Source: Rhynchopus euleeides (Eukaryota; Euglenozoa; Diplonemea; Diplonemida; Diplonemidae). From it: a stretch of DNA of 64,000 bases. Position 1 is the first letter of the stretch. Every line of letters starts with the position of its first letter. Below are positions 1 through 11,017 of this stretch, piece after piece. Both the position numbers and the translations under genes were made by a program. The notes below the pieces were generated by a model that made no database searches, was not told the origin of the DNA, and saw only the letters and a list, made by a program, of their open reading frames with translations. The stretch covers positions 1,442,727-1,506,726 of the forward strand of contig OY723248.1 in assembly GCA_963210315.1 (NCBI GenBank), written 5' to 3'.

Positions 1-872
1 CCTAGCTCGGCCCACCCTCGGGACAGCACTGTCTGGCTCGGCCCGTTCTCGGGACAGCACTGTCTGGCTCGGCCCATTCTCGGGACAGCACTGTCTGGCT
101 CGGCCCACCCTTGGGACAGCACTGCCTGGCTCGGCCCATTCTCGGGACAGCACTGTCTGGCTCGGCCCACCCTTGGGACAGCACTGCCTGGCTCGGCCCA
201 TTCTCGGGACAGCACTGCCTAGCTCGGCCCACCCTCGGGACAGCACTGTCTGGCTCGGCCCGTTCTCGGGACAGCACTGTCTGGCTCGGCCCATTCTCGG
301 GACAGCACTGTCTGGCTCGGCCCACCCTTGGGACAGCACTGCCTGGCTCGGCCCATTCTCGGGACAGCACTGTCTGGCTCGGCCCGTTCTCGGGACAGCA
401 CTGTCTGGCTCGGCCCATTCTCGGGACAGCACTGTCTGGCTCGGCCCATTCTCGGGACAGCACTGTCTGGCTCGGCCCACCCTTGGGACAGCACTGCCTG
501 GCTCGGCCCATTCTCGGGACAGCACTGTCTGGCTCGGCCCGTTCTCGGGACAGCACTGTCTGGCTCGGCCCGTTCTCGGGACAGCACTGTCTGGCTCGGC
601 CCGTTCTCGGGACAGCACTGTCTGGCTCGGCCCATTCTCGGGACAGCACTGTCTGGCTCGGCCCACCCTTGGGACAGCACTGTCTGGCTCGGCCCATTCT
701 CGGGACAGCACTGTCTGGCTCGGCCCGTTCTCGGGACAGCACTGTCTGGCTCGGCCCGTTCTCGGGACAGCACTGTCTGGCTCGGCCCATTCTCGGGACA
801 GCACTGTCTGGCTCGGCCCATTCTCGGGACATCACTGTCTGGCTCGGCCCACCCTTGGGACAGCACTGCCTG
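1..872. repeat. 31-bp minisatellite array 1 (truncated by window edge)
   Basis: About 28 head-to-tail copies of a 31-bp unit built on GGCTCGGCCC followed by one of four variants (CATTCTCG, CGTTCTCG, CACCCTTG, CACCCTCG) and GGACAGCACTG. Copies differ only at a few fixed positions. Because 31 is one more than a multiple of three, all frames stay open and long false ORFs appear on both strands. The array decays after about 872 into unique DNA. Confidence 0.95.
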
Positions 873-1204
873 GCTCCGCTTCGTGCCAGCACGAGCACTA
901 GCCGTTGCTCCTGCATTGCCCCAGGCGGCCAGCTCCCATCTTGGCTTGGCCCAGGATGACAGGTTGATCTCAATGTTTACCCGTGACACGGGCCCCGCCG
1001 TGCCTTCTCGTCCTGTGAGGGCTGAACAATGCACAGGGACCGCTCGACATTATTTTTTGGGTCCAAATGCGTGCTCCCAGCTAGGGGCCACCCAACACCC
1101 CGCCCTTTTTTTTGCCTCCGATTTGGCCCATTTTCGGCCCATTTTGCCCTGCACCAGCCTGCACTTTTTTGCACCGGCTAGCGAAGACCCCCTTTGTTCA
1201 TAAT
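873..1204. other. Intergenic, nothing recognised
   Basis: Unique sequence between the minisatellite and the first copy of a dispersed repeat. I see no gene, RNA or element boundary here. Confidence 0.5.
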
Positions 1205-1562
1205 AATATCGGTCGAAACCTGACAGAACACCCGCTGAAATGCCGCCTTTTTGGCTCGATAGTGCTCAGATGCCTCATCAGAGGCGGCGGAACGTGGTAC
1301 ATGACGTGGGATTTTGATGATGCAGGTGGCAGGGTGATCGGGAGACTCAGCCGGGAGGGGTTCGGTACCAAACCACTACAAAATTTTCAGCATTGCATTT
1401 CAGCCCCGTTCCGGGCCACCAAAGTGGGTGTCTCACACTCAGGGACGGTTTCTGGGGTGGTCTGGCCACTTTTTCAGCATTTTTGGGGTGTTTCTGGCCG
1501 AAAATTGCCTATGTCGAAAAATGTCGATATTTTGACGTTTTTTGGTACCTTAAGACGGCCCC
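1205..1562 (+). repeat. Dispersed repeat family D, copy 1
   Basis: About 358 bp, starting AATATCGGTCGAAACC and ending ACGGCCCC, that recurs at 17777-18136 with only scattered substitutions. In both copies a TA-flanked G-tract element sits at the right end, in the site CCCCTAGGGG. The ORFs inside are not convincing as protein. Family unknown. Confidence 0.85.
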
Positions 1563-1564
1563 TA

Positions 1565-3418
1565 CTGGGGGGGGCTAAATAGAAGGGGGGGTCAAATACA
1601 AGGGGGGGGGGCCGATTAGAAGGGGGGGGTCTGAAAATTCGAAATCCATAAAATTTTTCGCCGAATACAAGGGGGGGGGGGGCTTGTATTCGGCGGAAGC
1701 CGAATTTCAGCCAAATTTCAAATTTTCAACCTGTTTTTCCAGTCATAACAGGCACCTCATGGTCAAAATGACCCCACTGCGGTCCGCACGGAATCCAAAC
1801 ATTCAAAGGAACGGGTTTTTGGACACCAGTGTGGGGGTCCTCGCAGGTGGCTGACTCCCGGGAATATCCTCCCATTATCAGGACCCAAACCAGACCCACA
1901 TTTCATGGGTCAAACTTGGCACCTCCACCCACAAAATGACCCCACCACGATCCGCACGGATTCCGAATAGTGCAATGGAAGGCGAAAATCGCGATTCCAC
2001 GAGGTCACCTGGGGCAAAATTCACCAAAATTTGGAAAATTCGGCTTCCGCCGAATACAAGCCCCCCCCCCTTGTATTTGACCCCCCCCCTTCTATTTGGC
2101 CACCCACTGCAAAAATTGCCTAAAATTTTGGGCCCTCGAAAACAGGCCTGGGCGGGGAACGAGCCCTTTTTCCAGGTTTTTTGGGTCGGGGAACCAGGTT
2201 TTTTCTAAGAATTTTTACAAGGGATTTTTTGCTCGCCCCCCACAGTTTCCAGGCGCGTGCCCGTCAGGCGGGACCTTTTCTCTGATTTCTCTCCGCGTCA
2301 TCATGTGACAGCTCTCGAGTGATGCCCAGAGATGCTTGCGGCAGAGAGTGCCCCTCATGCGCGTTACAGCTGAAAATGAATGAGGATCATCTGGCACTCG
2401 TTCTCATCGGGGGTTGTGCTCCGCAGGGACTCAATACACCTTGGCTCGCAGGGCTGGACGTGCCAGCAGCCGGAGGGCAGTTACAAAGCTGCCACTCCCC
2501 GACGCCACCCACCTGCTGGCCCTTCAGGTCTGAAAGCCCAAAAACTCCCGGGGATTTTTGCAGTGGTGCGCACCATATTCAGCGCAGTAGGGTGATCTCT
2601 CCGATTTTCCAAAACTGCTGGTTTACTGGTTTGGGGAACGGTCGTCGGCAGACCGTTGAAATGCCCGTGTTAGCAAGGCGCACTCACGTTTCAGGTAGCG
2701 TGTCGCGTGTCACGCATGTCGCGAACGCGGCAAGTGTACCTCCCAGGTGGGGAAGCCCGACCTCCTGTCCGATGTCAGTCAGGCTTCGAAGAAGCGCTTC
2801 ATGGATGCGGCGCTGACCTCCTACGCTGCACTGTACCCGGGGAAGTGAGATAGATGGACGGGCACACGCTACATCGGGGGTCTGGGGGGCGGAGCCCCCC
2901 AGCCGCCGGAGGCCACGGTAGCGAACATCTGTTCGTGTGGGCGTACAGATTCTGTGCGAGTTGGCTGCGTCCTCCTGAGGCGACTGGAGTGGTTGGACCC
3001 CGACCTGATGGGATTCGAAGGACTTGAGTACGAGACGTACGCCACAGGGGGGTCTGGGGGGCGGAGCCCCCCAGCCGCCGGAGGCCACGGTAGTGAACGT
3101 CTGGCTCTCCAGTTGGCCAGCAAGGCGAACGGTACGGGGGACAGACTTCCCTTCCATCCTTGTGCGCGCCCTGTCGACTGGGGAAAACTTAGAAAAAGTT
3201 TTTTCCTCTGCGAAACAACCTTAGAAAAAAATTCCCCTAACAAAATTCTTAGAAAAAAAGTTTTTTTCCCCTTACAAAAATTCTTAGAAAAAAAGTTCAG
3301 AATCCTGAAAGTGGGGAACAAGCCCCCCAGTTAGGAACAGCCCTGCTCGAAAACCCCCAAAAAAACTCGATCCTACGCCGAATACAAGGGGGGGGGGCTT
3401 CTATTTAGCCCCCCCCAG
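1565..3418. mobile_element. TA-flanked TIR element with G-tract ends (Tc1/mariner-like by target site)
   Basis: The ends are inverted copies of CTGGGGGGGCTAAATAGAAG, each flanked by TA (1563-1564 and 3419-3420). Removing the element and one TA restores CCCCTAGGGG, the arrangement seen beside repeat copy 2 near 18134. A further inverted arm with the same TAGAAG and CAAATACAAG blocks lies at about 2058-2101, so the insertion is composite. The interior carries two copies of a hairpin repeat (2873-2932, 3044-3102). No transposase is visible, so the copy is non-autonomous. TA duplication is typical of Tc1/mariner; the superfamily is inferred. Confidence 0.7.
2873..3102 (+). repeat. Hairpin repeat R, paired copies
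   Basis: Two direct copies (2873-2932 and 3044-3102) of a roughly 55-bp sequence. Its core is a perfect 9-bp stem CTGGGGGGC / GCCCCCCAG with loop GGA, followed by CCGCCGGAGGCCACGGTAG and GAAC. The spacer of about 110 bp resembles the spacer of the pair at 57774-58070 (shared stretches around CAGATTC and TTGG.CTGC). Confidence 0.85.
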
Positions 3419-3420
3419 TA

Positions 3421-6029
3421 GGGGGGGGGGGGGCGTTATTCCGGTTTTCCCTTTATTCTAGCACACCGTCTGTCAAGTTTCTCCAACTCGTCGGTGGGCT
3501 AGGTATTTTTTTTTTGGGGGGGGGGTGGGTGATGGGGGGGGGGAGGGGCAGTAAAACGCAACGGCAAGGGGGAACCTTTGTGTTCTTTGCGTGGCCCCCC
3601 TTCCCCACCCCACCCACCCTCACCACCCGCACCCACACCCACACCCGCTCTCTTTCTCCTTCCTTCCTCCTTCATTCCCACCGCCGACACCGCACCGCAT
3701 CACACCCATTTGGTGCCTCGCTTCGCTTTGTTCCTTGAAGGGGGGTCTTCGCTCAGAAAGGCCGAAAGGTGAGAAGGCGGGAGTTGCCTCACAAAACTGG
3801 CTGCAAATGTGTCACAGTTTGACACACTGTGACACAGAGTGGATGGCCCCCCCGTACGTACAAATAATTTTGTGGAATATAGACCCGTGTGTCTTCCCCC
3901 CTTGTATTTTTTTTGCCTTGCCAAACAGAACAGAATGACATCGCCGCTGTTGGCGTTGTTGATTTTCTTGTTTCTTGCGTTGTTGTTATTGTTGCTGTTG
4001 TTGTTGTTTTGTATTGGTTCATCTCAATTTCCCCAGTTCCCTCTCAATTTACTTTCACCGTGGTTTTCACACCAGAATGCGGTGCGGCTATCACATTTTC
4101 GATAATGTCATCGCGCCATATGCACGGAAGAACTGGCAGTAGCTGGCGCTGTTTACAACAACGTGCTCTTGGCATCGTGAAGAGATCGGTGGGTCAGGCG
4201 CAGTTTGGGGTTCGATATCACACCTCAGCTTTGATTCGAAGCAGGCATCAACAGGGAAGCGATGCCCCTTTCCCCCACCGGAGGTAGTTACGACACCCCC
4301 CAGCAACCCTTTCTTCTAAGTTTCTTGAAAACTTTTTTTGAAGCACATTCACAGCGGCGGCACGGTGTGTGCAGGGGGTGTCAGGTGAAGGTTTAAAAAA
4401 AAGTTCTATCAAATTGCCGCGGTGATACGAACACGAAGGCATCAGCATTTCAGGTGTCGCGAAACAAAGTGCCAGTGTATGCGTTATGCATAGCTGACGA
4501 CACTGCGCCTGCTGCGCTGCTGCATCGAGTCACTTAATGGGTTCCTTTTGGGCAACGGTGTACCGTATTCTGGAGAGTGCTGAAGGCCCTGCGCCTGCAA
4601 GGCACTCCGGCCTCAGCGCCGAGGAACCAGATCTCTGACCAACATAGGGCAGCGCGTGGCATTGCAGCCGCACTGTGCCACGTTCTACTGGTCCATCGGA
4701 CGCTGGGTGTGCTGCCATCACCGCTGGCTTGGGGTGCACATTGCGTAGGGCGCCAGTTGTTTATTGCAGCGGTGAGGGCCGCCATGACCAACTCCAAACC
4801 AGAACAATGTGAGCTGCCTCTTGCGAACATTCCAATCGCTGAGCCAGCCCTGGATACCACAGGTACTACCTGGCCCTCTCATTTGCTTCTGGCCCCACCC
4901 CAAGCTTGATGGTGCGTTGTTCGTCCCTCTTGTTCACCCCCCACCCTTCCAACAGATGTGCCGTGTACCTCTGAGAGGGACATCGCACGGCGCACGGTGC
5001 TGCAGCCCTGCTGCGGTCGTGCTGCAATTCGTCAAGAAATTGGAAAAAAACACAATACCGACAAGTCTCGTTTGGAGGCTACGTTCGCCACCCCCCCCCC
5101 CCTCGTGATCAGTAGAGATCTCCTCAACAATACAAGCAAATCCAATTCCCCGCCCCCCCGCCCCCTTTCTTCGGCCATTCGACTGCCACTTGGGTTACAA
5201 AGCAAGGAAGAGGCTGTATCTTCCCAACAGCCACCTCGTGACATTTCCCAAAATCGATGATGTCAGATCTTGTGAGAACAGAAAAAAATACCTCTTCGCC
5301 CACTCCCCCCCCCCCCTCCTTCCCCACTACGTGTGGACATACAAGCCTTCTAGCCGCCGAAGTGAAGTCTTTGTTTCCGCCTATAACCCCCTCCTCCCCC
5401 CACCCCTCTGTCGCACAACACACGCCGAACACAGTCCTACATCTCGGTCACCACCCCGACTGGTGCCGCAGCACGCGGGTCGGCGGCCGGCCGTGGCCCG
5501 ACCGCAATAAGAGAGTGTGTGTCGTGCGTCGGATATAGGTGTCGTCTCTCTGCCCCTTACTCTCCTCTGTTATGACGACGCCCTTCCCCGCCCCCACACC
5601 CCCCACCCTCTGGCACCTGCAACCTTTGAGTGACAGGGGTATTGAGAACCCCTGTGCCTTGCCTTTCTCTGCATCATTTCACTGCGGGGCCCAGTCTCAC
5701 AGGCTGGATCTTGCAGTGGACCCAGTCCGCGCCACCCCCGGGTGTGTGTGTGTGTTTGCGCGCCCCCTCCCCCCCGGCGCAGGCGCACACCACCCTTCTT
5801 GATTTTTTTTACCGTTGCCCTGTGTGGGAGGTGGTGGGGGGGTGGGGTGGGATGTTTGCGACCTCACAGAGAGCGGCACGTTTATTTTGTTGGGTGCATT
5901 TCCTCCTTTTTACAGAAGGAAAAAATGGCCGAACCAATTTCTTTTTTTTGCCGAAAGTTTTTTTTTGCGCCGGGAGCAGAACCACACCTCACCCCAGTGG
6001 TCCCCCCCCCCACCCCCCCTCGTGAGTGA
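3421..6029. other. Intergenic, low-complexity; possible decayed exon near 4.58-5.05 kb
   Basis: Holds poly-G and poly-C tracts (3513-3546, 5090-5103, 5150-5165, 5299-5312), a (GT)n run near 5745 and C/T-rich stretches. Between about 4577 and 5050 the + strand has coding-like composition with a possible GT (4862) and AG (4955) pair, but the reading is short and uncertain. No gene is called. Confidence 0.4.
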
Positions 6030-6721
6030 CACGGTGGGATCTTGTAAATTTTACATGTATAACTACAAGTATATACATGTATTATACATGTATAATACTT
6101 GCATGTCAACTATTATACATGTATAATACATGTATATGCCTGAAATATACATGTAAAATACATGTATATCAAGTAAAAATACAAGTATGATACTTGCATG
6201 TCAACTATTATACATGTATTTTTACTTGATATACATGTATTTTACATGTATATTTCAGGCATTTACATGTATTTTACATGTATAATACTTGTCATGCAAG
6301 TATTATACATGTAAAATACTTGCATGACAAGTAAAATACATGTATAATACTTGCATGACAAGTAAAATACTGGCATGCAAGTAAAATACATGTATTTTAC
6401 TTGCATGCAAGTATTTTACTTGTCATGCAAGTATTTTACATGTATAATACTTGCATGACAAGTATTATACATGTAAAATACATGTAAATGCCTGAAATAT
6501 ACATGTAAAATACATGTATATCAAGTAAAAATACATGTATAATAGTTGACATGCAAGTATTATACTTGTATTTTTACTTGATATACATGTATTTTACATG
6601 TATATTTCAGGCATATACATGTATTATACATGTATAATAGTTGACATGCAAGTATTATACATGTATAATACATGTATTATACTTGTAGTTATACATGTAA
6701 AATTTACAAGATCCCACCGTG
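6030..6721. mobile_element. TACATGTA foldback palindrome, copy 1
   Basis: A 692-bp near-perfect palindrome running from CACGGTGGGATCTTG to its exact reverse complement. It is built from TACATGTA, TTGCATGCAA-type and TTTCAGGCAT blocks placed symmetrically about a centre near 6375. It has no coding capacity. The same element occurs at 29639-32297 (interrupted) and 49322-49964. No clear target duplication is visible at this copy. It should extrude a cruciform or behave as a foldback element. Confidence 0.85.
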
Positions 6722-7690
6722 GAGGAATATCAAAACGGCCCTCTCGCCCTTAGGTTGTGTGCCTGAGAGGCACACAACAACATGCGGGACGTATCGGGTT
6801 TTCTCGTGTCTTCCCCCCACCCCTCCCCTCCCTCCCCAAAAGACGCTTTCCGGAGGGGAAAATACGCCCCAGCGAAGCTGGTCTGGCAAAGCCTTCTGTC
6901 CCCTTTAGGAGGGGGGGAGTGGCGCTGCTCTGCGGTTTGCGGCTTTGGGAGCCTAAGCAAGGATTCGCGCCTCGAAACTCAGGGAAACAGGGTTGGGGGC
7001 CGAATCGGTTTGGGCTGAAACTCTGTGGGGTGGGAGTGGGAGTGGGGTGGGGGGGTTTCGACAATTCAGGGTATGCCGAGCGAGGATTTGTGTTTACCAC
7101 ACAGCAGGGATCCTGTCAAGTTGTCGGGGATAGCTGCTTACAGGGGGAGAGGAGAGGGTGGGAAGCGATTGTTGGGGGACAATAGACCCGACCTCCACAA
7201 GCAGGCCTGAGTGAGGGGTTGGGTTTTTGATGTTGTTTGCCCGGATTCGGTGCCACAGGCAAATTGGTTGCTTGTGGTGAGAGAATGCGAAGAAAATGTG
7301 CAGTTGGAATTATATGTGCGGTGCAAGAAAAATATATTGAAATGCGCATCGGGTATGCGGCCTTCCGCACTCTATGCAGTGGAGAAGGGGTGGGCCGCCT
7401 GAACGGGGGAAGGCATGGGCACATCTGACGCACAGCTTAACGTAGTGTAACAGAGTGAAGGCCTTGCCCTCCCCCCGAAGTGGGTCGTGCCCCAGAATAT
7501 CATGCACCCCCTTCTGCCGGCAATGTGGGTCAGCAGAAGACGTTCGGTTTGGTCGTCGATGCTCAAGAAAATCGGCAAAATAAAATGTCACCGCCGCCTG
7601 TGCTGGTCAGCAGGTTGATGGGACGGCGAGGCAAAACAGCCGCATGGCACCTCGTACCAAGGGGCGGTTAAAAAACGTTCAAACCGTTCC
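6722..7690. other. Intergenic, nothing recognised
   Basis: Unique DNA with a few poly-G runs (6910, 7046). No ORF has convincing composition and no repeat boundary was seen. Confidence 0.4.
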
Positions 7691-7693
7691 ATA

Positions 7694-8996
7694 GGAGGGT
7701 GTCCGGTACTCCGGATTTTCCTGATTTTTCCCGATTTTCCGAAAGTTTTGCCACTGGTTGACACAAGGGCAAATTTCGAGCAAAATCCGAAAATCAGGAA
7801 AAATCGGGAAAAAACAGGAAATCCAGGGGGGGCCACCGGAGACCCTCCCCGAAAAAATCCGATTTTTTTGGGTCGAAAAAAATTTTTTTTTCCGACCCGA
7901 AAATCTGTATCTGCGGACTGCTACACTCTGAAAAACCGAAAAATTTCCGAAAAAAATCGAAAATTTTGGCCTTTCCTGGCCTGTGTGGTCCCAAAGGGTC
8001 CAGGTTGCCCGGTTTTTCACCCAAAAACACCCCAAAAATTTTTCAAGGACGTCGGTAAAGCCGAGCCCTTTGTACAACCGTTTCACTCTGACTTCTGTCT
8101 GTCTGTCCTGTGTGCCATCAGTGTGTCCCCGTTCCAGTGATTCCGCTCCATCCCATTGAGTGTCTCTCAGTTCTGCTCGTTCTGACAGTGGAGGTGGTCT
8201 CCTGCGACTGCGTCGGTTTCTTGGCTGCCCCGTGTCTGCAGTTCCACTTGTGTCATGGACTCGTTGTGGTTACTGGTGCTCTGCAATATTTTCGCTGCTG
8301 CTCGTTAGTTCCGTCCCGTTTCATTCCCAGCTGCTCAGGGAGAGCTGCCCTGTGTTTGCCGCAAAGGGCGCTGCTGATCCTTGTTCCTCATCGCGTTGTG
8401 ACTCCCATTCAGCCTGGCGGGGCAGTCTTCAGCGTTCAAACTACCTGATAGTTCCCGAAGTTCGCCGATTCCGCCGCTCATCTTGCACCATATGGGCACC
8501 AAGCCGGCAACGATGGCCTGTGGCGTTGAGGCGCCATCGGCTGTCTCCCGGAGCATTTCCAACCTCACATCCGTGAGGCCAACCAGGTTTGTGGGTTCCA
8601 TAAAGAACTCAGGCGGGTGCCGCTCTCGTACCCCCGCATGCCTCACCCGCCGCGAACGAGGGAGGCCGCCACGCATGAGGAGCTTCTCTTCGCCACCTCC
8701 CGCTGCTCGTCAGTCAGGGAGCTACACCCCGTTTTTTCGGTTGAAGTTTTTTCTGATCAGAGTTGCACCCACCGTTTCTCTCCGTCCAGCCCGAGAATGT
8801 CGAACCCTGAAAAATCGACAACACCCCACATCCTGCACCTGAGACGCGGCTTCCTTATCTGAGGGGCCGCGTCCAAATACACGGACTTTGCTAAACTGGA
8901 CCCAACTCCCCACACCCTTTTTTTTGCCATTTTTTCAAAAAATCCCCCAAAATTTTCCAAATTTTTCAAAAATTTCCTAAATTTAGGACACCCTCC
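7694..8996. mobile_element. 3-bp-TSD TIR element, copy A
   Basis: A 1,303-bp element bounded by inverted GGAGGGTGTCC / GGACACCCTCC and flanked by the direct repeat ATA (7691-7693, 8997-8999). It is nearly identical to the element at 29682-31361, which has TAT on both sides. A minus-strand ORF of 113 codons (8335-8676) is kept in both copies with two amino-acid differences. It does not resemble a transposase I know. A 3-bp duplication is typical of PIF/Harbinger and CACTA-type elements; the superfamily is not settled. Confidence 0.85.
8335..8676 (-). CDS. Conserved ORF inside 3-bp-TSD element, copy A
   Basis: 113 codons on the minus strand within the transposable element. Its composition is protein-like in the middle (around MEPTNLVGLTDVRLEMLRET) and it is retained in copy B at 30700-31041 with two substitutions (V to G and G to R). 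With copies this young, conservation alone does not show selection. It could be a captured host gene fragment or part of a decayed element gene. Function unknown. Confidence 0.3.
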   Translation of the reverse strand: MRGGLPRSRRVRHAGVRERHPPEFFMEPTNLVGLTDVRLEMLRETADGASTPQAIVAGLVPIWCKMSGGIGELRELSGSLNAEDCPARLNGSHNAMRNKDQQRPLRQTQGSSP

Positions 8997-8999
8997 ATA

Positions 9000-10027
9000 G
9001 TAGATAGTAGGGGGGTTGTGGTGATTGCAACGTATAAATGCGTCTCAATGTGAAGCCCGCCCACGTGCCCCAATGAGGGGGCTGATGTCTTTATTGTGAC
9101 TCGTGAAAGTATGTCGTGCGGTTAAAACCTTTAGGATGAGCACCTTAATGCCGCACCACAGGGACTCAACGCAGCCTTGATCTACGATGTGCAGATCGAA
9201 AAGCTGTTCGGCGCTGTGTTTCTTACTGCAACAGGGCTCCTGTCAGTGTCAAACAGATAGTAGGCAGCGCTTGGGCAACAAATTCAACCTCCTCATCAGG
9301 CTGCGGAGTTGCTTTTGTTTTGCCCGGATTTGGCGCACAAACAACAGCCTTGTCTTTTTTCTGACAGGTGCTGGACAAGGTGTTTCAGCCATAAAGCGAA
9401 AATGAGTACGATCTTCAGAATCAGAAGAGCCCAGTAGTGTCAACGTTTGTCTCTGTGCCGTTTTGCTGTGATCTTGCGACACCTCGTCCCTGGCATTTCT
9501 CATCAGGCCGGGCGGGGGGGAGGTGTCCGCGTATCCAACAAAGCAATTTCATTCAGGCGAATGGTTTTGCTGCCATGTGTTGCTGTCACTTTCTGATCCA
9601 GCGGCGCACAGATTCGGTCTTTTCTGGGCTACTGAGAGCCCAAGAAGAAGGAAAAAATCGGCGGGTGGATGTGTGTGTGTGGCAGAGAGCAAAAAGGAAA
9701 GTAGAATGGAACCCCCGATTTTATTGAAGTGAAAACAATGCAGCGGTGTCACCCCACCCCACCCCACCCCCCCCACCCCCCTCCTGCCCCCACATCCACC
9801 CGCAAACCCTGTTGCAACGATGACACCTGTACCCACCCACTGTCGCACAGACTCACAAACACCTCCATCTTCCACTCGATGTGACCACCCCCCTCCCACA
9901 CAGCACACCTTTCAGGCACTGCACCCCACACTGCGATCTGTGGGGACATTGCAGTTCCGGGTCTTCCTGCCCCCTGGCAGGGTTTCAGTGGTGATCTGCA
10001 TACACACCGCGGGATCAGACGCGGCGC
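9000..10027. other. Intergenic upstream of the PDZ/MYND gene
   Basis: No gene seen. The last 300 bases are C-rich on the + strand, ending in an acceptor-like CCCCCTGGCAG at 9970-9980, 47 bases before the next start codon. Confidence 0.5.
9963..9980 (+). other. Acceptor-like polypyrimidine-AG before the PDZ/MYND gene
   Basis: CTTCCTGCCCCCTGGCAG ends at 9980 and the first downstream ATG is the gene start at 10028. It could be a spliced-leader acceptor or the 3' end of a 5'-UTR intron. Confidence 0.4.
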
Positions 10028-11017
10028 ATGCATGCGATGTCTGCAGCCCACACACCGAGCCCGTCGCGAGCGGGGGTGCGGACGCCTGCGCCTGCGACAC
10101 CTGCTGCACCTGCTGCCCCGCTGTCGGCACGCCGGATGCGCGAGGAGGATCTCCGCATGGTGGACCTGAGTACCCTCATCGAGCAGTCAGACAACCTCGG
10201 CATGGAGGTGAAGGTTGACCGTGGCGGTGACTCCGGGCCTATCGGGTGCCTCGTCGACTCGCGCAACATGTTGATGGGCGTGGTGGACGACACGCCGGCG
10301 CACCGCGCCGGGATGTCTGCCTGTGTGGGGCGTGTCCTCACCCACGTGGATGGCATCCCCGTTTCCGACGTGGCGTCCGGCGATCGGCTTCTCCGGACGT
10401 CGCGGAATTTCGGGGCTGTTTTGCTGCGGCTCTCCCAGCTCATAGAGTACATCGACCCGGTGTCGCCGCACCGTGTGAAGTATGAGCGTGCTGCAGCCTC
10501 GCTGTCCCCATCGCCATCACCCCGCACTGAGCGGAGGTCGCCCCGTGGTGGTGGTGGTGGTGGTGTGGTGCGGCGAGGGGGTTCGTCACAGCCGTATCCT
10601 GTGGGGATGCGGCGGACCCCGCAGCCTGTGTCGCTGACGCAGTGTGCGCACTGCGGGAGGGATAGCGACTGGCGGTGTCCGTGTCATCTTGCGTCGTATT
10701 GTGGCGAGGCGTGCCAGGTGGCGGACTGGCCGGTGCACAGCAGGAAGTGCTCTTCTGAGCAGTACCCCCGTGACTCGCCTGTGCCGAAGATTTACACCGA
10801 TGTGCATGGCAGCAGCCTTGCTTCTGGCAAGCTTGTGAAGCATCGCTTCGTGGCTCCTCATGAGAAGCGGAGCATGACCTCCACTGCGCCCTTCGGGGTT
10901 TCTGAGTACCCGCATCCGAGCTTCGCAGCCAGCCAAGAGCAGTTCGAACGTGAGGTCGAGCGAGCAGAGGCTCGTATTGGACTGCAAAGACGCGGTGCCA
11001 GTTATCAGGCTGTCTAG
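10028..11017 (+). CDS. PDZ-like domain and MYND zinc-finger protein
   Basis: Single-exon gene of 329 codons; an in-frame second ATG at 10037 is an alternative start. After an Ala/Pro-rich leader, residues about 56-137 read as a PDZ-like fold (glycine-rich start, then a hydrophobic stretch with GRVLTHVDGIPVSD, a typical PDZ pattern). Residues 150-195 are Ser/Arg/Gly low complexity. Residues 206-241 form a MYND finger: CAHC, CPC, YCGEAC and H-x3-C in the usual zinc-ligand order. MYND fingers bind proline-rich partners and PDZ domains bind C-termini, so an adaptor role is likely; no catalytic domain is present. The C-terminal 85 residues are unassigned. The gene lies 1.4 kb ahead of a coiled-coil gene on the same strand. 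The MYND call is firm, the PDZ call moderate, the function inferred. Confidence 0.85.
   Translation: MHAMSAAHTPSPSRAGVRTPAPATPAAPAAPLSARRMREEDLRMVDLSTLIEQSDNLGMEVKVDRGGDSGPIGCLVDSRNMLMGVVDDTPAHRAGMSACVGRVLTHVDGIPVSDVASGDRLLRTSRNFGAVLLRLSQLIEYIDPVSPHRVKYERAAASLSPSPSPRTERRSPRGGGGGGVVRRGGSSQPYPVGMRRTPQPVSLTQCAHCGRDSDWRCPCHLASYCGEACQVADWPVHSRKCSSEQYPRDSPVPKIYTDVHGSSLASGKLVKHRFVAPHEKRSMTSTAPFGVSEYPHPSFAASQEQFEREVERAEARIGLQRRGASYQAV

Noticed and set aside
2-1203. Several ORFs of 240-320 codons on both strands at the left edge
   Set aside because: They arise because the 31-bp minisatellite unit keeps every frame open. The products are perfect short repeats with no other support.
1112-1582. Open frame shared by the two copies of repeat D (also 17747-18229)
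   Set aside because: The copies differ in ways that do not preserve the protein, and composition is not coding-like. Treated as a non-coding dispersed repeat.
4577-5060. Possible two-exon gene
   Set aside because: A GT/AG pair can be drawn, but the donor is not GTATG, the product is short and no domain is visible.
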